DNA of 64,000 nucleotides from positions 29,116,731-29,180,730 of the forward strand of contig CALNVZ010003433.1 of assembly GCA_940671915.1 (NCBI GenBank), read 5' to 3'. Origin of the DNA: Paracentrotus lividus. Its lineage: Eukaryota > Echinodermata > Echinoidea > Camarodonta > Echinidae. Under the pieces are notes generated by a model that saw only the letters and a program-made list of their open reading frames with translations, was not told the DNA's origin and did no database searches. Shown in pieces: positions 23,701 to 38,700 of this stretch (positions within the stretch are counted from its first letter, which is position 1; every line of letters begins with the position of its first letter). The position numbers were made by a program, and so were the translations under genes.

Positions 23701-26700
23701 AGAGGGAGTCCAAGGAAAAGTGGTGGAATTAAGATTTCAGAAAACATCCCCGAACAATCTAGACATCACAAAATAGCCCATTATTTCAATCAACCATGCA
23801 TGACTGACTGAAGACAGTTATAATTTACATGGACATACTATATACTACACTGTATATTTCAGAAAAATGATTCTGGATAATAATTCTAATTTATAATCTT
23901 ATTTATCATAAAAACTGCCTTACTGTCAGAATTAGACAAAACAAAAAGAAGGAAACATAATATCCATAAAATTTTAGTTAATCGCTAGAGAGTATTCATT
24001 TGTGTCACAGTCATCTGCAATCAACAAGGAAATTTGTGATCTATCACAAATATGATTACTCTAAAAATTTAGTTATTCAGGTTTTCATATTTTACGTACT
24101 GTGATCTACATAACCAAATTGTATACGCAATCTTTCTGTAAGAGTTAAGTCAGACAAGGGAATGTGATATTTAATACTAGAGTTGAGGTCATTAGCTAAT
24201 GGTTAAGGTGTTTGGGTGTCAAGGTCGCAGGCTGTCAGGAGACCCTTGTCAAAGTATTCAAACATGACATTCCTTTCCATGCAGTGAGTTGGACAAGGTG
24301 CAGGTCGAAGGGCAGGAGGACGTGGAAAAGGGTGCAGCTGAGAAGGAGTTTGATGCTGACCTGAATGCCCTGCGGACATGGTACAAGCTGGATGAAAACA
24401 ATGTGCCACCTGTCTACATTCTGCAACCAATAAGGTAAGCAAGAACATAATTATAACAATACTTAATTTCCCTGGCCTTGTAAGGGTTAGATCCAGTGTT
24501 CTTTTTCTAACCAATAAGGTGAGCAAGATCATTCATCTTGCACCAAGTTCGGTATTGAGACATTCCATATCTCTTGAAAAAACTTGTTTACTAAGATAAT
24601 GTTCATAAAGATCGGAAAACACAGAAAAACAGATATGTGTAGCATATAAATTTAACATCATTATTATGTTTTTTTCTTGTTATTGGTACATCATCATGCA
24701 TGGAGATAAGAAAGCTCAGTCGGTTGAGCAGTGGTCCTTAAAGGGTGATTCTTGCTTTGAAACCACGTCAATATGATCTTTTCCTATGGATAGGCATTAA
24801 TCCTCGATACAAATTCCCTTGGATAACACTTGAAATTGTAGTTTCTATGTTTGCTTACTTATTGGCAATCTGATATTCATTCATTCTTCATTTTGTTAAT
24901 CTTATTTATAGTTCTCAGTTCCGTGAGATCCTAAGCAATGATAAGCAGAAGAGATTACGAGCAAAGAACCAGTGGCTGGTCATGTACAAGAGGCTTCTCA
25001 AGACACTAGCAAAATACGTTCCCATGGTGATAAAGGACACCAAAAGAGCCGAGACGTATTTACAAACAGGTAGGATGGAAAGGACGTTGTTACAATAGTG
25101 GAAATAATCATAGAATTAATTTAAGTTTTTTATGAAGATCTTTTGCAGATAAAATTTCAAACCTTTTTTTCAAATAAAATTATGGTTGTTCCAGACATGG
25201 AAGATAAGATTCACATAGTGATAAAAGATACCGACGAGCCATGTTGTGAGGTAGCATGCTAACTAATAATAATAATGCAATAATGCAATATTGAAGAAAT
25301 ATAGAAATGCAACAGGAAAGCATGTGAATAGAAAAAATATACTGTATAATTATCTTAGCCTTAAAGCTAACTCCTGGGTTATTGTATTAATTATATTAAT
25401 AATTATTATTATCCTTGAAAGTGATCTGTAGACATGTTGTCCCTTAAATTGGGTGGATGGGGTACACAAAAAAAATGGAAAAACTTATCATCATTGGTTA
25501 CACATGGGTTTACTTTGTTGACATTTATAGTGAATGAAAGAGAACTGGACCATGCTGTGTTCTCTGCTGAGTCTGAGAAGATCAGCCAGGTAGCCAGCTT
25601 TGTCCGGCATATTAAGGACCTAAGGAAGAACCTCCAGGACTACAACTCCAAAGACTACATTGACCTCCAGAATCTCAAGCCAGAGATTGACTTTCCAAAG
25701 TTTGAAAGAGTAGAAGATCTTCGAGATGTCAAAGTTCCTCAAAAGGTGAATTTGGATGAATTTAGACCATTGTCCTGATGATGTTCAACCCTATATCAGA
25801 TATTGTGTCTTGCGATCAAGAAGTTCCTCCAATCTGTGAAAAAATGTATGAATTCATGTTCTTGATAATCTTGGCTGGCAAGATTGACCTTTCATAGTAG
25901 AGAGTAGAACATATTCCAGATGTAAACGTTCCACAGAGATTTTTGAGGTTTGGATACAAAAAGTGTAATGATTAATGTTTATTTGCATAGTTTTCATGCT
26001 TTGAACCAGGATTGCCTTTATCTTAAATATAAAATATATGGTAATAATCTTTGTTGCTTCTGGTAAATGATGTTAATTTCAAATCCTAAAAGTTACAGTT
26101 TGGTTCGCATATTCATGTTACCATGCTACATCATTTGCATCCCACCGCTGCCACCAATTAATTCCAATTGAAACCAATCACAAATATTACTAGAATGCTT
26201 TGTACTTTTTAATCTATACTTTAAAAAAAAAATCATCCTATTAATTGTTTGTTATTTCTATTATTTTTGTTATATAACATAATAATAGTAATCACAAGGC
26301 AACTTATATCAAAAGGAAATGGGTGGAGTCTGCTGTATGCTGACCGCATTGCTTGACTATGTGCAAATCCCCTCCTATTAAGTCTATGGAAGGAGAAGAA
26401 GGGGATTGGTATACATCAGTAATATAATCCTGCAAATCAATCAGTATGAAGCGGATTGTGTGTTTTACATTTTTTGGTACCCCCTAATGAAAATACACAT
26501 TTCTCTATCACTTAATTCTTATTGTATATTATTCCTTGTACTGTTTCCAATCTCCAGATCGGCTTCAGTAACTTACATGAGCATAGCATAATGTGGCACA
26601 AGGATGGGGTCAACCCCACCCATGTGAGGGCGCACTCCCAGTACCTAGATGGACTTGCTAATGAGTTCTATGATACAATGAAGGTCAAGCTAGAGAGGGC

Positions 26701-29700
26701 TATGTTACATGATGTGTCTCTTACAACAGCGTCATTGTACCATCTATATGAGGAGATTGCACAGCATGTCAACTTTGTACAGGAAAGGTGAGATACAGTT
26801 TCAGGAGGCAAATGAAAGTGATGTTGAATTGGTGAAGTGAAAATCAATTTCCTTCAAATAAAGCAGTGTGATTTTTTTCTCTTTCTTCTGTCTTTACTCT
26901 TTTTGCCTATATTTCTTGTCTTTTTTTTTTCTTTTCTTTGTCTTTTCTTTTCTTTTACTAATTCCTCCATGTTTTGAATTTATCTTTACTACCTAGTTCT
27001 GCTGTTATTGCATCCATGTTCTATGTTATTACATATTTTTTAAAAAAAATTATACAAAATGTCTGACCTATGGGCAAAACAAAATCATAGATTGATACTG
27101 GAACCTGCATATTTCAAAGCAGAATTTACTGTTCTTCTTGTATCTCTTCACAATATTGTATCAAATTGAATACTTTCATTATTTTATCTATTTCTAGATC
27201 CAAGTCTTTCTATGGGAGGAAGGAGCCCCTGCAGCACATTAAAGAATACCTTCTCGGAGACAGCCATAGACCACTCATACTTTGTGGACTTGGTGGAAGA
27301 GGAAAGACATCATTGATAGCCAAAGCTTGCCAACTTACCAGTTCATGGCTAAAAGGGTAAGTGGAATGTTACAATCAAGTCTATCAATTTAGAATAAATG
27401 CGTGATCGAAGGAGTAATGAATAAGTTTGATGGTTAGGAACATAAAATAGACTTGTTGAATTTTGAGAAGGATTGTAAATCTGTTTGATTAGAAATTGGA
27501 TATTGGGCTATATAAGAAAGAATCATTTCAATACTATTATTAAATTTATAGTACATTGAATTAATAAATAATTTGAATGAGCCCTTTATTGGACTAAATT
27601 TTGTGATGAATTGCAACTTTAATTGTATTATTTTGTACGTTACAGATGAGGGGATAGACTTAGAAAGCAAAGCTCTTATTCTTATCGATATTCTGCATTT
27701 AACCAAAAACCAAAAAACTAAAGACAGATAAGTGCAAAGAAACATAGTATTAAGCTCAATATCGAGATTACCTATTATTATTATCCTTAGAAGCAGTGAA
27801 GGTAATTAATTGTTTTCTTTTAATCGTGTGATGCAGACAAGAAGCAGCCACTGTGGTGAGGTTTGTAGGTCTCACAGCTGAATCAGAGAATATCCGCTGT
27901 CTTCTTCAAGGGATTTGTCAGCAGATCAGTCATACCTACAACATGGATCTTACTGCAGTTCCTGAGGTATGACTCATCAATAGAAATCAACAGATTACAA
28001 AAAAATATTATGTCCTTTTGCTCTGATATACATGGTATGTACATGCATATAAGTATATTAAAGAGAAATCGTCTGTAAAACAGAATTTAACGAGGCTGGC
28101 CTTTGGACTCTGGAAAGCATAAAATGTTTATTAAGTGGAATGAATTGATCAAACAAAGGGGTTAAAACCACTGCATGGGTAAATGTGGGCTAAATGTGAG
28201 GTGAATATTCTCCTTTTTAATTTGCATGCCTCATATTTTAGTTTAATATCAAGTTGTGTGAAAAGATTTATTTGATCTCTTTGAATTTTTAAATCAAACT
28301 TCATATTGTCCAGATATTGGTAAAAGATTTAGACAGGGTGTTGTTTTAAATTATTTTTCTTCTTTATCTCCATAATACTTAACCTTTTCTGTATTCCCAT
28401 CAGGACTTCTCTGCATTGATCAACGACCTGGAAGGACGTATCACCATAGCAACGACACAGCATCCCCTCTTCATCTTCTTGGATGGACCTGATAAATTGA
28501 GCAATGACTACAAAGCCCGGTCTATGGTCTGGCTGCCTAGCAACCTACCTGATAATGTGAAGATAGTTGTATCTTGCACAACTCTGGAGGAGGAGAAGAC
28601 AGACAGTTTCAAAGCTCTGAAGGTATGTAACGATACCTCTCTACTCTGTCAACAGGAAGCTTTATGACTACAAAACTTGTTTGTCATTCTTGATTGTGAT
28701 ATCAACGCAAAATCAGATTGCCCTTCCTAATGCATCTTTTACAAATTACTTTTGGATGAAATTTATTCAGGAAGAGAGTAATCTAGGGACAATGTGAAAA
28801 CATCAATGAATCAAATTGATTTGTCATTAATGTTTTTTGTCAGAGTAAGGCAGCATAGTGCAGTATAGTCTTTGGCAAAGGCCTATGTTCCTCTTAACAC
28901 TTTTTTTAAGGGTTGATTGGAGAATTGACTTTTCAGCAATTTATGTTGAATTTATTGCGTACCGATCACAAGTTTGTTGCTTCAAAGGAAATTTGTCTCT
29001 CTTTTTAAAATGTGAAATAAACTTTTAATTTAATTGAATTGAATCTAAATACTTCATCAAAATTAAATGATTTGCTGTGAAAGTTAATCCTCTCAAATTC
29101 AATGTCCTCACAGAACAGTGTTAAGTCTGTAAAATCAAATGTTTGTGCCCTTTAGATCAAAGCTAACAATATGCAAATAGTCTATCAACACTTGGCCCAT
29201 AAAACATCCTGTATATTAATATGTGTCCATACTGAAAATAATTGTTTTTCTTTATCCATCCATTCTACTTCCCAGAAACAATGTCCGGATGCAGACTTTT
29301 ACACCATCCCTGACCTCACACAATCAGAGGCCAAGTACATCCTCAACTTTCTTCTGGAGCGAGAAGGACGCCGCATCACTAAAGAGCAGCATGAGATTGT
29401 TATGAAGGCCATGGAGGAGGAGTCATCTCCGCTCTACCTGCGGTTGGTCTGTGACCAGGCTGCAAGTTGGAAAAGTTTCTCAGAGAAGAGGGAGACATAC
29501 CTTTCAACAGACTTGAGAAAGATGATCAATGGTAGGATAATGCTGATGCTCATCTAACTCTCACCATTTAGCTTTCAAATGAATACCCATGTATGATATG
29601 ATAAAGATCTTTCAATCTTTCTCTTTTGACAAACTACAGGTGTATATTTGATCTTAAAAGATTTAAGATTTTAAGATTGTGTGTGGGGGGGGGGAAGGGA

Positions 29701-32700
29701 GTTGGAAGTAAAAACCAAATTTTAGTTGATTTTGGATAATACATGAGCACATCACACCGCTGCCACCATTTAATGGCATAGCAGACCTTTGCCATAATCC
29801 TTGGTAAGCTCAGATAAATATCCTGAAATGTCCTGTCTATCAACTTAAAAAAATAAGTTTTGTGGAGAATCATGAATTTGTACACACAGCCCCTCTAGTG
29901 TGGAATACTCATAACCCTTCTCACCTGAAAAATCACCCTCAGTATCCCAATTTAGAGTTCTTCTCCAAAATCTCATTTTAAAACTAAAGCATTTTATGTG
30001 ATGGATAGCTATCTCCAATGGGAAACGGTGATGCACTCATTTGGTTGCTCTGCTGAGCACTTTAGTAGATTATATTTAACAGTGGTGGTATTTTAAGAGT
30101 TGTAATTGGTTGAAATGATGTCACGTGTCGTTCACGTTTTTGTTATAGTGAACGGTTTTTGTTATAGTGCACGTTTTTTTTTTGTTATAGTGCATAGTAC
30201 ATTTTCATCCATTGACTTTATATGAGGGGATTTGTTAATTCAATATATAATCCCACAACATGGTCCGGGAATAGCTGACAGAGTTCCCTACCTTTTGGTA
30301 AACCACCTTACAATTCTTTTCTTTATTTAACCAGTGCATAAAGATCTTATTGCAGTTATGAAAGATCTCTGTTATGATTTTATATCACACATTTTGTTTT
30401 GTTTTTTGTTTAACAGGGGTCCTATTATCGCTAGAAGCCAAGCATGGTGAACCTCTAGTGCGGCGTTGCCTTGGCTACCTGACAGCAGCTAGAAGTGGTC
30501 TCTCATGGACAGAACTCAATGATGTTCTCTCCTGCGATGAGCATGCAATGACTGATATTGCAAAGAATCACTCTCCAGCTTTGAGACGTATGCCGCCTGC
30601 TCTCTGGTGTCGACTAAAGGCCGATCTGAGAAAGCTGTTTAGAGTATGGAAGGTTGACGGTGTCTGGGTGTGGAGATGGGCTGATCAACAGTTCAGGGAA
30701 GCAGCTACAGACAGGTAATCTTCACAAAACTTAGGCTTCTTCGTCTTTGCAAGTCCTTTTGTTCTGTTTGATTGTTTCATCATATCTGTTACATTTAAAA
30801 GAAAGGCTTATACGGTTCATACAACGCAATTTTAGGTAAAATAGCATATTTTCATGTTTGTTTGTTAGTAAATGATATGTTCTATAATTTTTTTGGAAAT
30901 GTTGCAACAATTTTGTTAACATCATCCCATGTTTCTCTCCTTACACATACTCCATGCAGAATAATTTTTTAACCTCTTTCTAACTTATACAGGTATCTAA
31001 ATCAAAAGGACAAAGCCCCTTCCTACCATTGCATCCTTTCAGAATACTTCCTGGGCAAGTGGGCTGACAAGAAGAAGCCGTATCCTGGCAACGAGGGTGG
31101 AGCTGAGAGGTTCATTAACCCCCAGCCTCTCATGATGACAAGAGTCAAACCATCTGGTATGTTTTGAAATGCTTTAAGTGATATTTGCAGTAATATGGCT
31201 TAACAATCGAATAACAATGATAAACCTTGCATGTTATATAGTCACGTTAAGCATGGCATAACTTTTATTAATCATTATTGCCTTTCTGAATAAAACTCTA
31301 AAGAATTATGCATTCATAACAAGGAATATAAAACAGTTCAGATTATGTTCTAATAGATTAAACAATTTCTAAAATATACAGGTTGTGCATTTGAAAGTGA
31401 AGTTCATTACTATTATGCATTTACTAATGATGATTCTAATAACATTAATGTTTGCAAAAGCTTGCAATCTATTGATACTTCTTTGGAAAAAAAAACTGCC
31501 TTATTAACATATACTAAATTCAACTTTATTCTTGGAGGCTGTTTGTCTCTTTCTTTCTTTAATTGTCTTTCCTTGCCTATTTTTCTTGATTGGTATTTGT
31601 TATTTGTTGTGCTTGTGTTGTGATGAGCATTTGATGTATATTAATAGGCTAAAGCAATCTTGATTCCTGGTAATAGATTTTCAAATTTATAACAACTGCA
31701 GTTATTATATACCAAAATACTTTCACTTTAATCATTCAGCATACCTTTTGTTTGATTCTGTGGAAGTTTTTTTTCTGGCACAGCTGAAACTAAATATTTG
31801 ATGTTTTCTTATTCAAATTGCAACCCTGCTGTGTTATGGCTTTTGGCTTCTATCTGTCTGTCTCACATGCATGCCTTTTGCACACTAAAGATCGGAGAGG
31901 TCAGAGGGGTAAGTGCTAGCAAACTAACACAAGATCGATATAACATGCCTTTGGACATTGTGACTGGCACATACATACAATAAATTAATGCATACGTACT
32001 TCGTTCGAACAGGCTTGTATCATCAGCCCTGACAAAGAGATATTGGGCAATATTGTCTGGGAATAGCTGCTATTAACCTCAGACAATAGGACCCTTGTAA
32101 ATATTTGATCTGCCACCTCAAATCATCTCAAAATAGAATTGATCGTACAAACTTCATGATAGTTTGTTTGAAATATTTACCAATTTAGTTAGTCGATATG
32201 CATACCAAGATTAGAACTAAAAAAATTTTTTTTTGCATGAACACTAGATTTTTCAACAACTGTGACTTTTGTATTTAGTCGCTCTGCCACTCCATCACAC
32301 TCAAGCGCCTACATACTCTGCTTATTCAATACCTGCTAAACACAAATCTTAAAATTTCTGAAATTTACCTAATATTTCAAATTACGCTAACTATGACCTT
32401 AAGCTTGCATAAAAGCCAACTGTAACCCTTACTCAAAGCCTTTTATGTCTTAGAGGAAATTAAGAGTAATGAAATTACACTTCTGCAAATTTTTTATTTT
32501 TCTATTTAGATAAATCACCAGTAACTTTTCATTGCATTGCAAATTCAAGCTATTCAGTGCTTATATAAAATCTCTGTGTGCTTTTCAGGTTTAGTGTCAA
32601 AGGAGTACAACATGCGTAAGCTGAACGAACTTCCCTTCCATTTGCTACATGCTGGCCAACTGGACAAGCTGAAATCTGAGGTTCTGATTAACTACGAGTG

Positions 32701-35700
32701 GACGCTTGCCAAACTCCGGGCCATTTCTCTGCGTGTCATTCAGGATGACCTTCAAAGCGCCCTCACTGTTTACCCTGATGACCTTGAGCTGCGGATTATG
32801 AGTAGCACTCTTCATCTCTCAACAAATGCACTGATAAAGGTAATTATGGATTGTGTTATTCTCTCATCTAAATAGTTTTTGTATTGCATTTTATTTTTTA
32901 AAGTGCTCATCAATCAAAACAGAATTTTTGATAATTGTTATATTTTGCTTACTAGAATACAAACGGAATCACCTTCAAATAGTTATATTAGCTCAAGAAC
33001 ATCACCACCGTTGACAGACCCCTCCAGTTATGCTCTCATGTTAGAGATTAAGGTAATAATGGTATTACATTACTCCAGATCTTTTCTTATCATAATGTTA
33101 TTTTTTTCTTTCTAGGATCCAAATCAACTTGCATCCCAGCTGGTCGGTCGCCTCTGTAACATCGTCAGCAACGACAAGCCAATGTCTATTGGTGATCCTA
33201 AGAAGTACCCCACTGTAGCAGCCATGCTAAGCCAAGCCCATCGCTCCTCCGTTCCAGCCCTCATCCCCTCTGTCTCCTGCCTTGCCCAGCCAGGGGGCGT
33301 GCTCTATGACCTTCTGCCAGGTCACACGGAGGTCATCACCGCAGTGACGGTGTCAAGGTTGACAATGGGCATTGCAGCGACGGCTTCGAGGGATAGGTCA
33401 GTCAAGCTATGGGATTTGAAGAACAGGAAGGTGTTGAGGACCATTGAAGGAGTCGGCAAGGAGGTGAGTTAATAGGAAGATTAATTAATTAAATCATTCT
33501 ATATTTTCATGTTTAGAATTTAGATAGAGGATGGTATAATCCCTAGTACAGCTTTCTAAATGTACATGTATGTCCCAAGCTTAGGAGAGTCTCCATTTAT
33601 GCATCATTCTGAATCCACTGCATACGAAACAATTTGAGGAACCCTGCACATCTCAAATAGTTAAGAGAAATTGTGCAGTGGTAAATATTTACCCTATCCA
33701 ATTTTCCACAAATTAACAATACTGTCTGTCAAGAAAAGTGATATAAACACCATATGGCACACTGCATGTTTGGTATAATTATTTTATTCAACAGATTTCC
33801 TCTCTAAGGCTCTGTAAGGACGATGCCATAGCAGTCACTGTGGAGTCAAGCTGCATCAAGTTCAATGCCTTCAGCAACAGCACTTGCCTCTTGGAGATCA
33901 CCCAGTACATTGATCCTCCTGTTATTACAACAGCCAGTGAGAACGACAACCTTGTTGTGGCGCTGTTCACAGGGGCAAATGTTATGCGTACATGGGATGT
34001 TTCTGGGGAAAGCGTACAATTCTTGCTTGAGGTCGATATCGGAGGACAAGGAATTCACAAGGATGAGTCTTTGAGCGTATCGTTTAGTCCCTATGGGGAG
34101 AGGGTGCTGTATGCATACAGGAGCAGCAATTCAGCTTTTGTGGTGAATGCAAAAACAGGGAACAAGGTAGGTCATGCTTATAACCCTCAAAAGACTGGGG
34201 GGGGGGGCATCATGCCCCCCCTCGACATTTTCCGCGACCGTTCCGCCACGCAAATTTTTTTGAAACTATTTTCGCGAAAATTGGTCGTACAACGCTGCAC
34301 AATTTTCTAAAATATCCGTCAGACCGAAAACGGCTCAAAAACGCAAATTGATTTTTCTCACCTTATTCATAAAGATATGATTATTTTCACTTTTATTGGC
34401 TGAAATCAATTTATTTTAGCATTATTATTTTTCAAAATGGTTCTTCAATAATTTTTGCAAAAAAAACAAAGAAAAACAAAAGGTCGAAAAAACAAAGAAA
34501 TACATAAGAAATTCATAAAACAATAAAATATGTAAGAAATTAATTTTGATACTAGAATTTTTTCCTAGCACAATCATTACGAATGCTATAAGGAATAATC
34601 ATAAACAAAATTAGCATTCTAGGAGCTTTATTTTTTCAATTAGAGCAAAAAGTATGATTTCATGCATAAATTAGCATAATTAATTCATACAAAATAAATT
34701 GATATTATTTTGCAAAAATTAACAATGCAGTCTTGTAGATTACATGACACACTACCATCTTGCAAATTGTCGGCGCGGTCGCATGATCGGCGCCCGAGAT
34801 CTTAGAGGGGGGCCATCATGCCCCTCCCCCCCAGTCTTGACAGCTACCAAAACACCCCAGTCTTATGAGGGTTAAAAATAATCTGAAATTTTGGTAAGAA
34901 CAAAACAAATGTTTTCTTGGAATTTTCAATGATAAATGATAACTGCCAAAAATTTTTTATAGAAGTTATGTAATGCCTGAGTATTTGGCAGAGAAAGATG
35001 AGAACTTATTCTCACTTTTTTTGTAGTACTTCAAATGTTTTATTGGAAGCACTGTATGGTCCTATATCATATATATAAAAAAACACTCCTGCAACAAGAT
35101 TTCTTTGCAACAACCTAATTTTCTGTGTTTCGATTTTTAAATTCACAAACCTGTACCTATAATGAAGTATTGTTATATGGCTTCTTCTTTAATTATTACA
35201 AGAGTTGACTGTAAAACAACATTTTTGTAATGTTGTTTTCTCCTTATGTTTTCCGTCATTGCAGGTTCACAACTTGACACCACCAAAGCCCTCAGCCTCC
35301 ATCACTGCCCTAGGTGTATCAAAGGACTACTATGTGGTCGCATGTCGCTACATGTTCCAGAAGGTTTCTGAAATCCATCAGCTAGAACTGTTTGATATAA
35401 AGAGTGGAGCCTACCTCAGAGCTGTGCAAGGTACTTTAATCTCATTCAGAACATGAACTTTTTTTTAGCTTTTTTGTTGTTTTCATCTTCAGATAGGTCA
35501 TTCCAGTATTTTGCGTTTGCAACTCCATATGTTAAAAAGTCATAAATATTCCATTTTTAACCTATTTTGTAAATGTGGAATCAAAATTTATGGAGCTCTG
35601 GGTAATTCTTCCGTTTCCTGGTTCAAAACCTTACTTCATGCCCTTCACTAATATTTAAAACATGATAGTATGAAAGGATATCCAAATTACTGTAAACCAA

Positions 35701-38700
35701 GAGAGAAAGAGAGAGAGAGACCGAGAGGGGGAGAGGGAGAGAGTAAAATTAGAAAAGAAAACAGAAAATATGGTGCTTCGTGAGAACCATTTAGAATTAA
35801 AAATCTTAGGTTAACTCCCTTTTCAAAACTTTTCTATATGGCATTTCATTTCTATTTTCATTTTCAGGCTGTACAATGGACATTGTGAATGAGATGTATG
35901 TCAACCGGCTTGGGTCCCATGCAGTCACTGTTTGCCCTAACCCACACACAAACACTACAACACTTGCTGTATGGAATCTAGAAACAGAAGATCACAAGCA
36001 TCTTGCCAAGCATGCACAGGTAAATATTATTAATTTATAAAATGGAATGTAATGTGTAGCCAAATCACAATTCCTCATGATTGACTTCATTTTTAAAATT
36101 TGGCAAAAAATGGAAGGGAACATTTGGGAATCAAACCCAGGCTTTTACGCCAACACACCACCCCTATAAGAGATCCAATATTCTAACACTGTATTTATAA
36201 TGAGAATAATAAAATAAACAATTATGTTGGGTATGGAATAATTGGATTGATGCCAGTTTAAATGATAGACAAATAATTTGATTTTATTTAATGTCACTTT
36301 GGTCACTTTCTTCCATTTGCCGTGGAGAATCATAATATTTGTGCCATTTGCACCCTTCATATACATGAATGAGAGAGAGAGCATCATCAGAGAGCAGCCC
36401 TGAGATATGACCTAAACAAATATATTTCATTATCATTTAAGTTTGGAATGAATCTGATCATGCAGTGTTATATCTGGGAGACTTCTGAATTGGGAGATTA
36501 AGTCCACACTTATTGAGGCAAGAACAATATCATTTTCATTAGCAAGGACGACTACTATAGTAATGGTTGTGCATTATTTGTATGCAATTATTTATTTTTT
36601 TGTTGTTAGATCTCTAAATTAGGATCATGTATGGACCTAATGTACTGCCTGACTGCATCACAGACCAGCAAGTCCCTCCGAATCTGGAATATCAGCAAGA
36701 AGGTCAACGAACGAGACGACAATTCCAACAGGTCAAAGAAAAGCCTTGGCGTGACCGGTCTTGTGCCAATGATCAACAATCCACGGTATGTTGTCGCAAA
36801 GTCACTCAAGAATGGACCCCTGAGCGTATGGAATGTGGTGAAGGGGAAGTGTGCAGGGAATGCGGTGAGGATCGAGAGGGGCTTGGTTGATTCTCATGAC
36901 GTTGTTCTGATCAGGAATCATCAGGTGGTCATCCTTTCAGATCTAGGGATGTCAAGTGTCAGTGAGAAACCTTCTCAGGTGAGTTTGACCTTTGACATTA
37001 TATATTGTTGGTACGATTTGATAATACATTATAGAATAAGTAGACAATTTTTTTTCCCCCTAGGTGATGCTTTCCATTGTTGATGATTTTTTTTTTACAT
37101 CAGCCACAACCAATTAACTATCATATTTGAATAAGAACATGCAACTACATGTGAGCACAAAATGTAGAAAAACTTGCATATCCAGGATTGGCCTATTAAT
37201 AGTCATGAAAATACCCAGTATTACAGAATATTCCTTTAATCTTCGATTACGAAGTTCAGCCTTATGCATTTTTGACATAACTAAATAATACAAGACAGTA
37301 TGATGCAACTATTTTTCTTACTTCTAAAATATAACAGGTGTTTCAGACTGTTTTCATGTATGACCTTGGGACCAAGAAGTACATCAGGAAGCTGACTGGT
37401 GTCTTCATAGTGCCTTCACCAGCCCATGAGTACAGGCTATTAGATGGTGAATTGCTCCTAGGGTAAGAATCCTTTTTTTCTAATACTTCTGGCATATTCA
37501 CTCTTGGTCAGATTGTTCAGCACATCTCACAGAGGTTCTGCATAGGACAACTACCCCAGACCATTACTCTTCAGACGCTGATCCAAGAAAATCGAATTGA
37601 ATGCATTTCGGGGGCCCAATTGTCTGGGGACAAAAGCGGCTCTGTTATGTTTACGCATGGGCCCAGTAAGTTCATTGTGTGACTCCGGTCTGCGTCCGCT
37701 ACTGCTCTTAACCAAGATAAGTACCATATTCCCAGAAATGACACAGACAGACAAGTATGCCTGCCCCCTGACAACTCATAGGCCCTGGACTCCTACCATT
37801 GTTCAGCTACCCCTGATTCAACTACTCCACCCCTCCTTTGACAAATGTCCCCCAGAGCAGTACCAATCGGTATTCTATCTGGGCAACTCTACCTAGAACC
37901 TGTCCGATAATCCAAAATCTTTTGAACTGAATAGAATTACCTAAACTTGGTGTTATGTGCGTTACAAGAACTAAATATTAAAAATGTTATTTTTGTATAT
38001 CCATCAGGCTTTCAGAGACAAGGGATCACTTCATTGCTTGGAACTTGGAGTCTGGTCACATCAAGTTCCGTATCAAAACAGGATTCAAGACGGATCGACT
38101 CCAGAGGAAGAAGGAAGTGGAAGAACTCCGCTCTAAACTCAAGAGACAGAACACAGCTGATATGTCGCCCTGGGAACGAAGGTATGGTACACATTTACCC
38201 TTACCATCATCGTAAGACTAAAAAAAAAACATGATGTACTCCAAGTTCCAACAGACATCCATTTTTTTGAAAACCTATGTTTCATACCCTGATGCTTATC
38301 CTAACCCTAACCCTAAACCTAACCATAATCCTAATGCTAAAACTTACCCTCATCCTCAGGTTTAGAGGGTCATGGACATTAGAGTGCAATTTTATAAAAA
38401 AGACCCCTAGAATTTGACTCACTTGCTTTTAAAATGGACATGGTTAGGTTTATTCAAGAAACTCACATGTGATAATGTCTTCCTTTTGTTCAGATCAGAG
38501 ACTCAGGAGGAGCGACAGAAGAGGAAAGATACAGAGTTGGAGAAGGAAAGAAAGAGATTGGAAGATCTCAGAAAAGAGAAGGAAAATGCTATTCAGCAGT
38601 TCTTAATGAGTCAAGACGAGAAGGTCTTGGTGTGTTCATACTTTGGACACCACCTCTGTGTCTTCAATGTAGAGACCCAGAAGCACATGCAGACAGTCGA

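Noticed and set aside
36627-36890. Second plus-strand frame over exon 22
   Set aside because: Out of phase with the WD40 frame at 36610-36978, which has matching splice sites and blade motifs.
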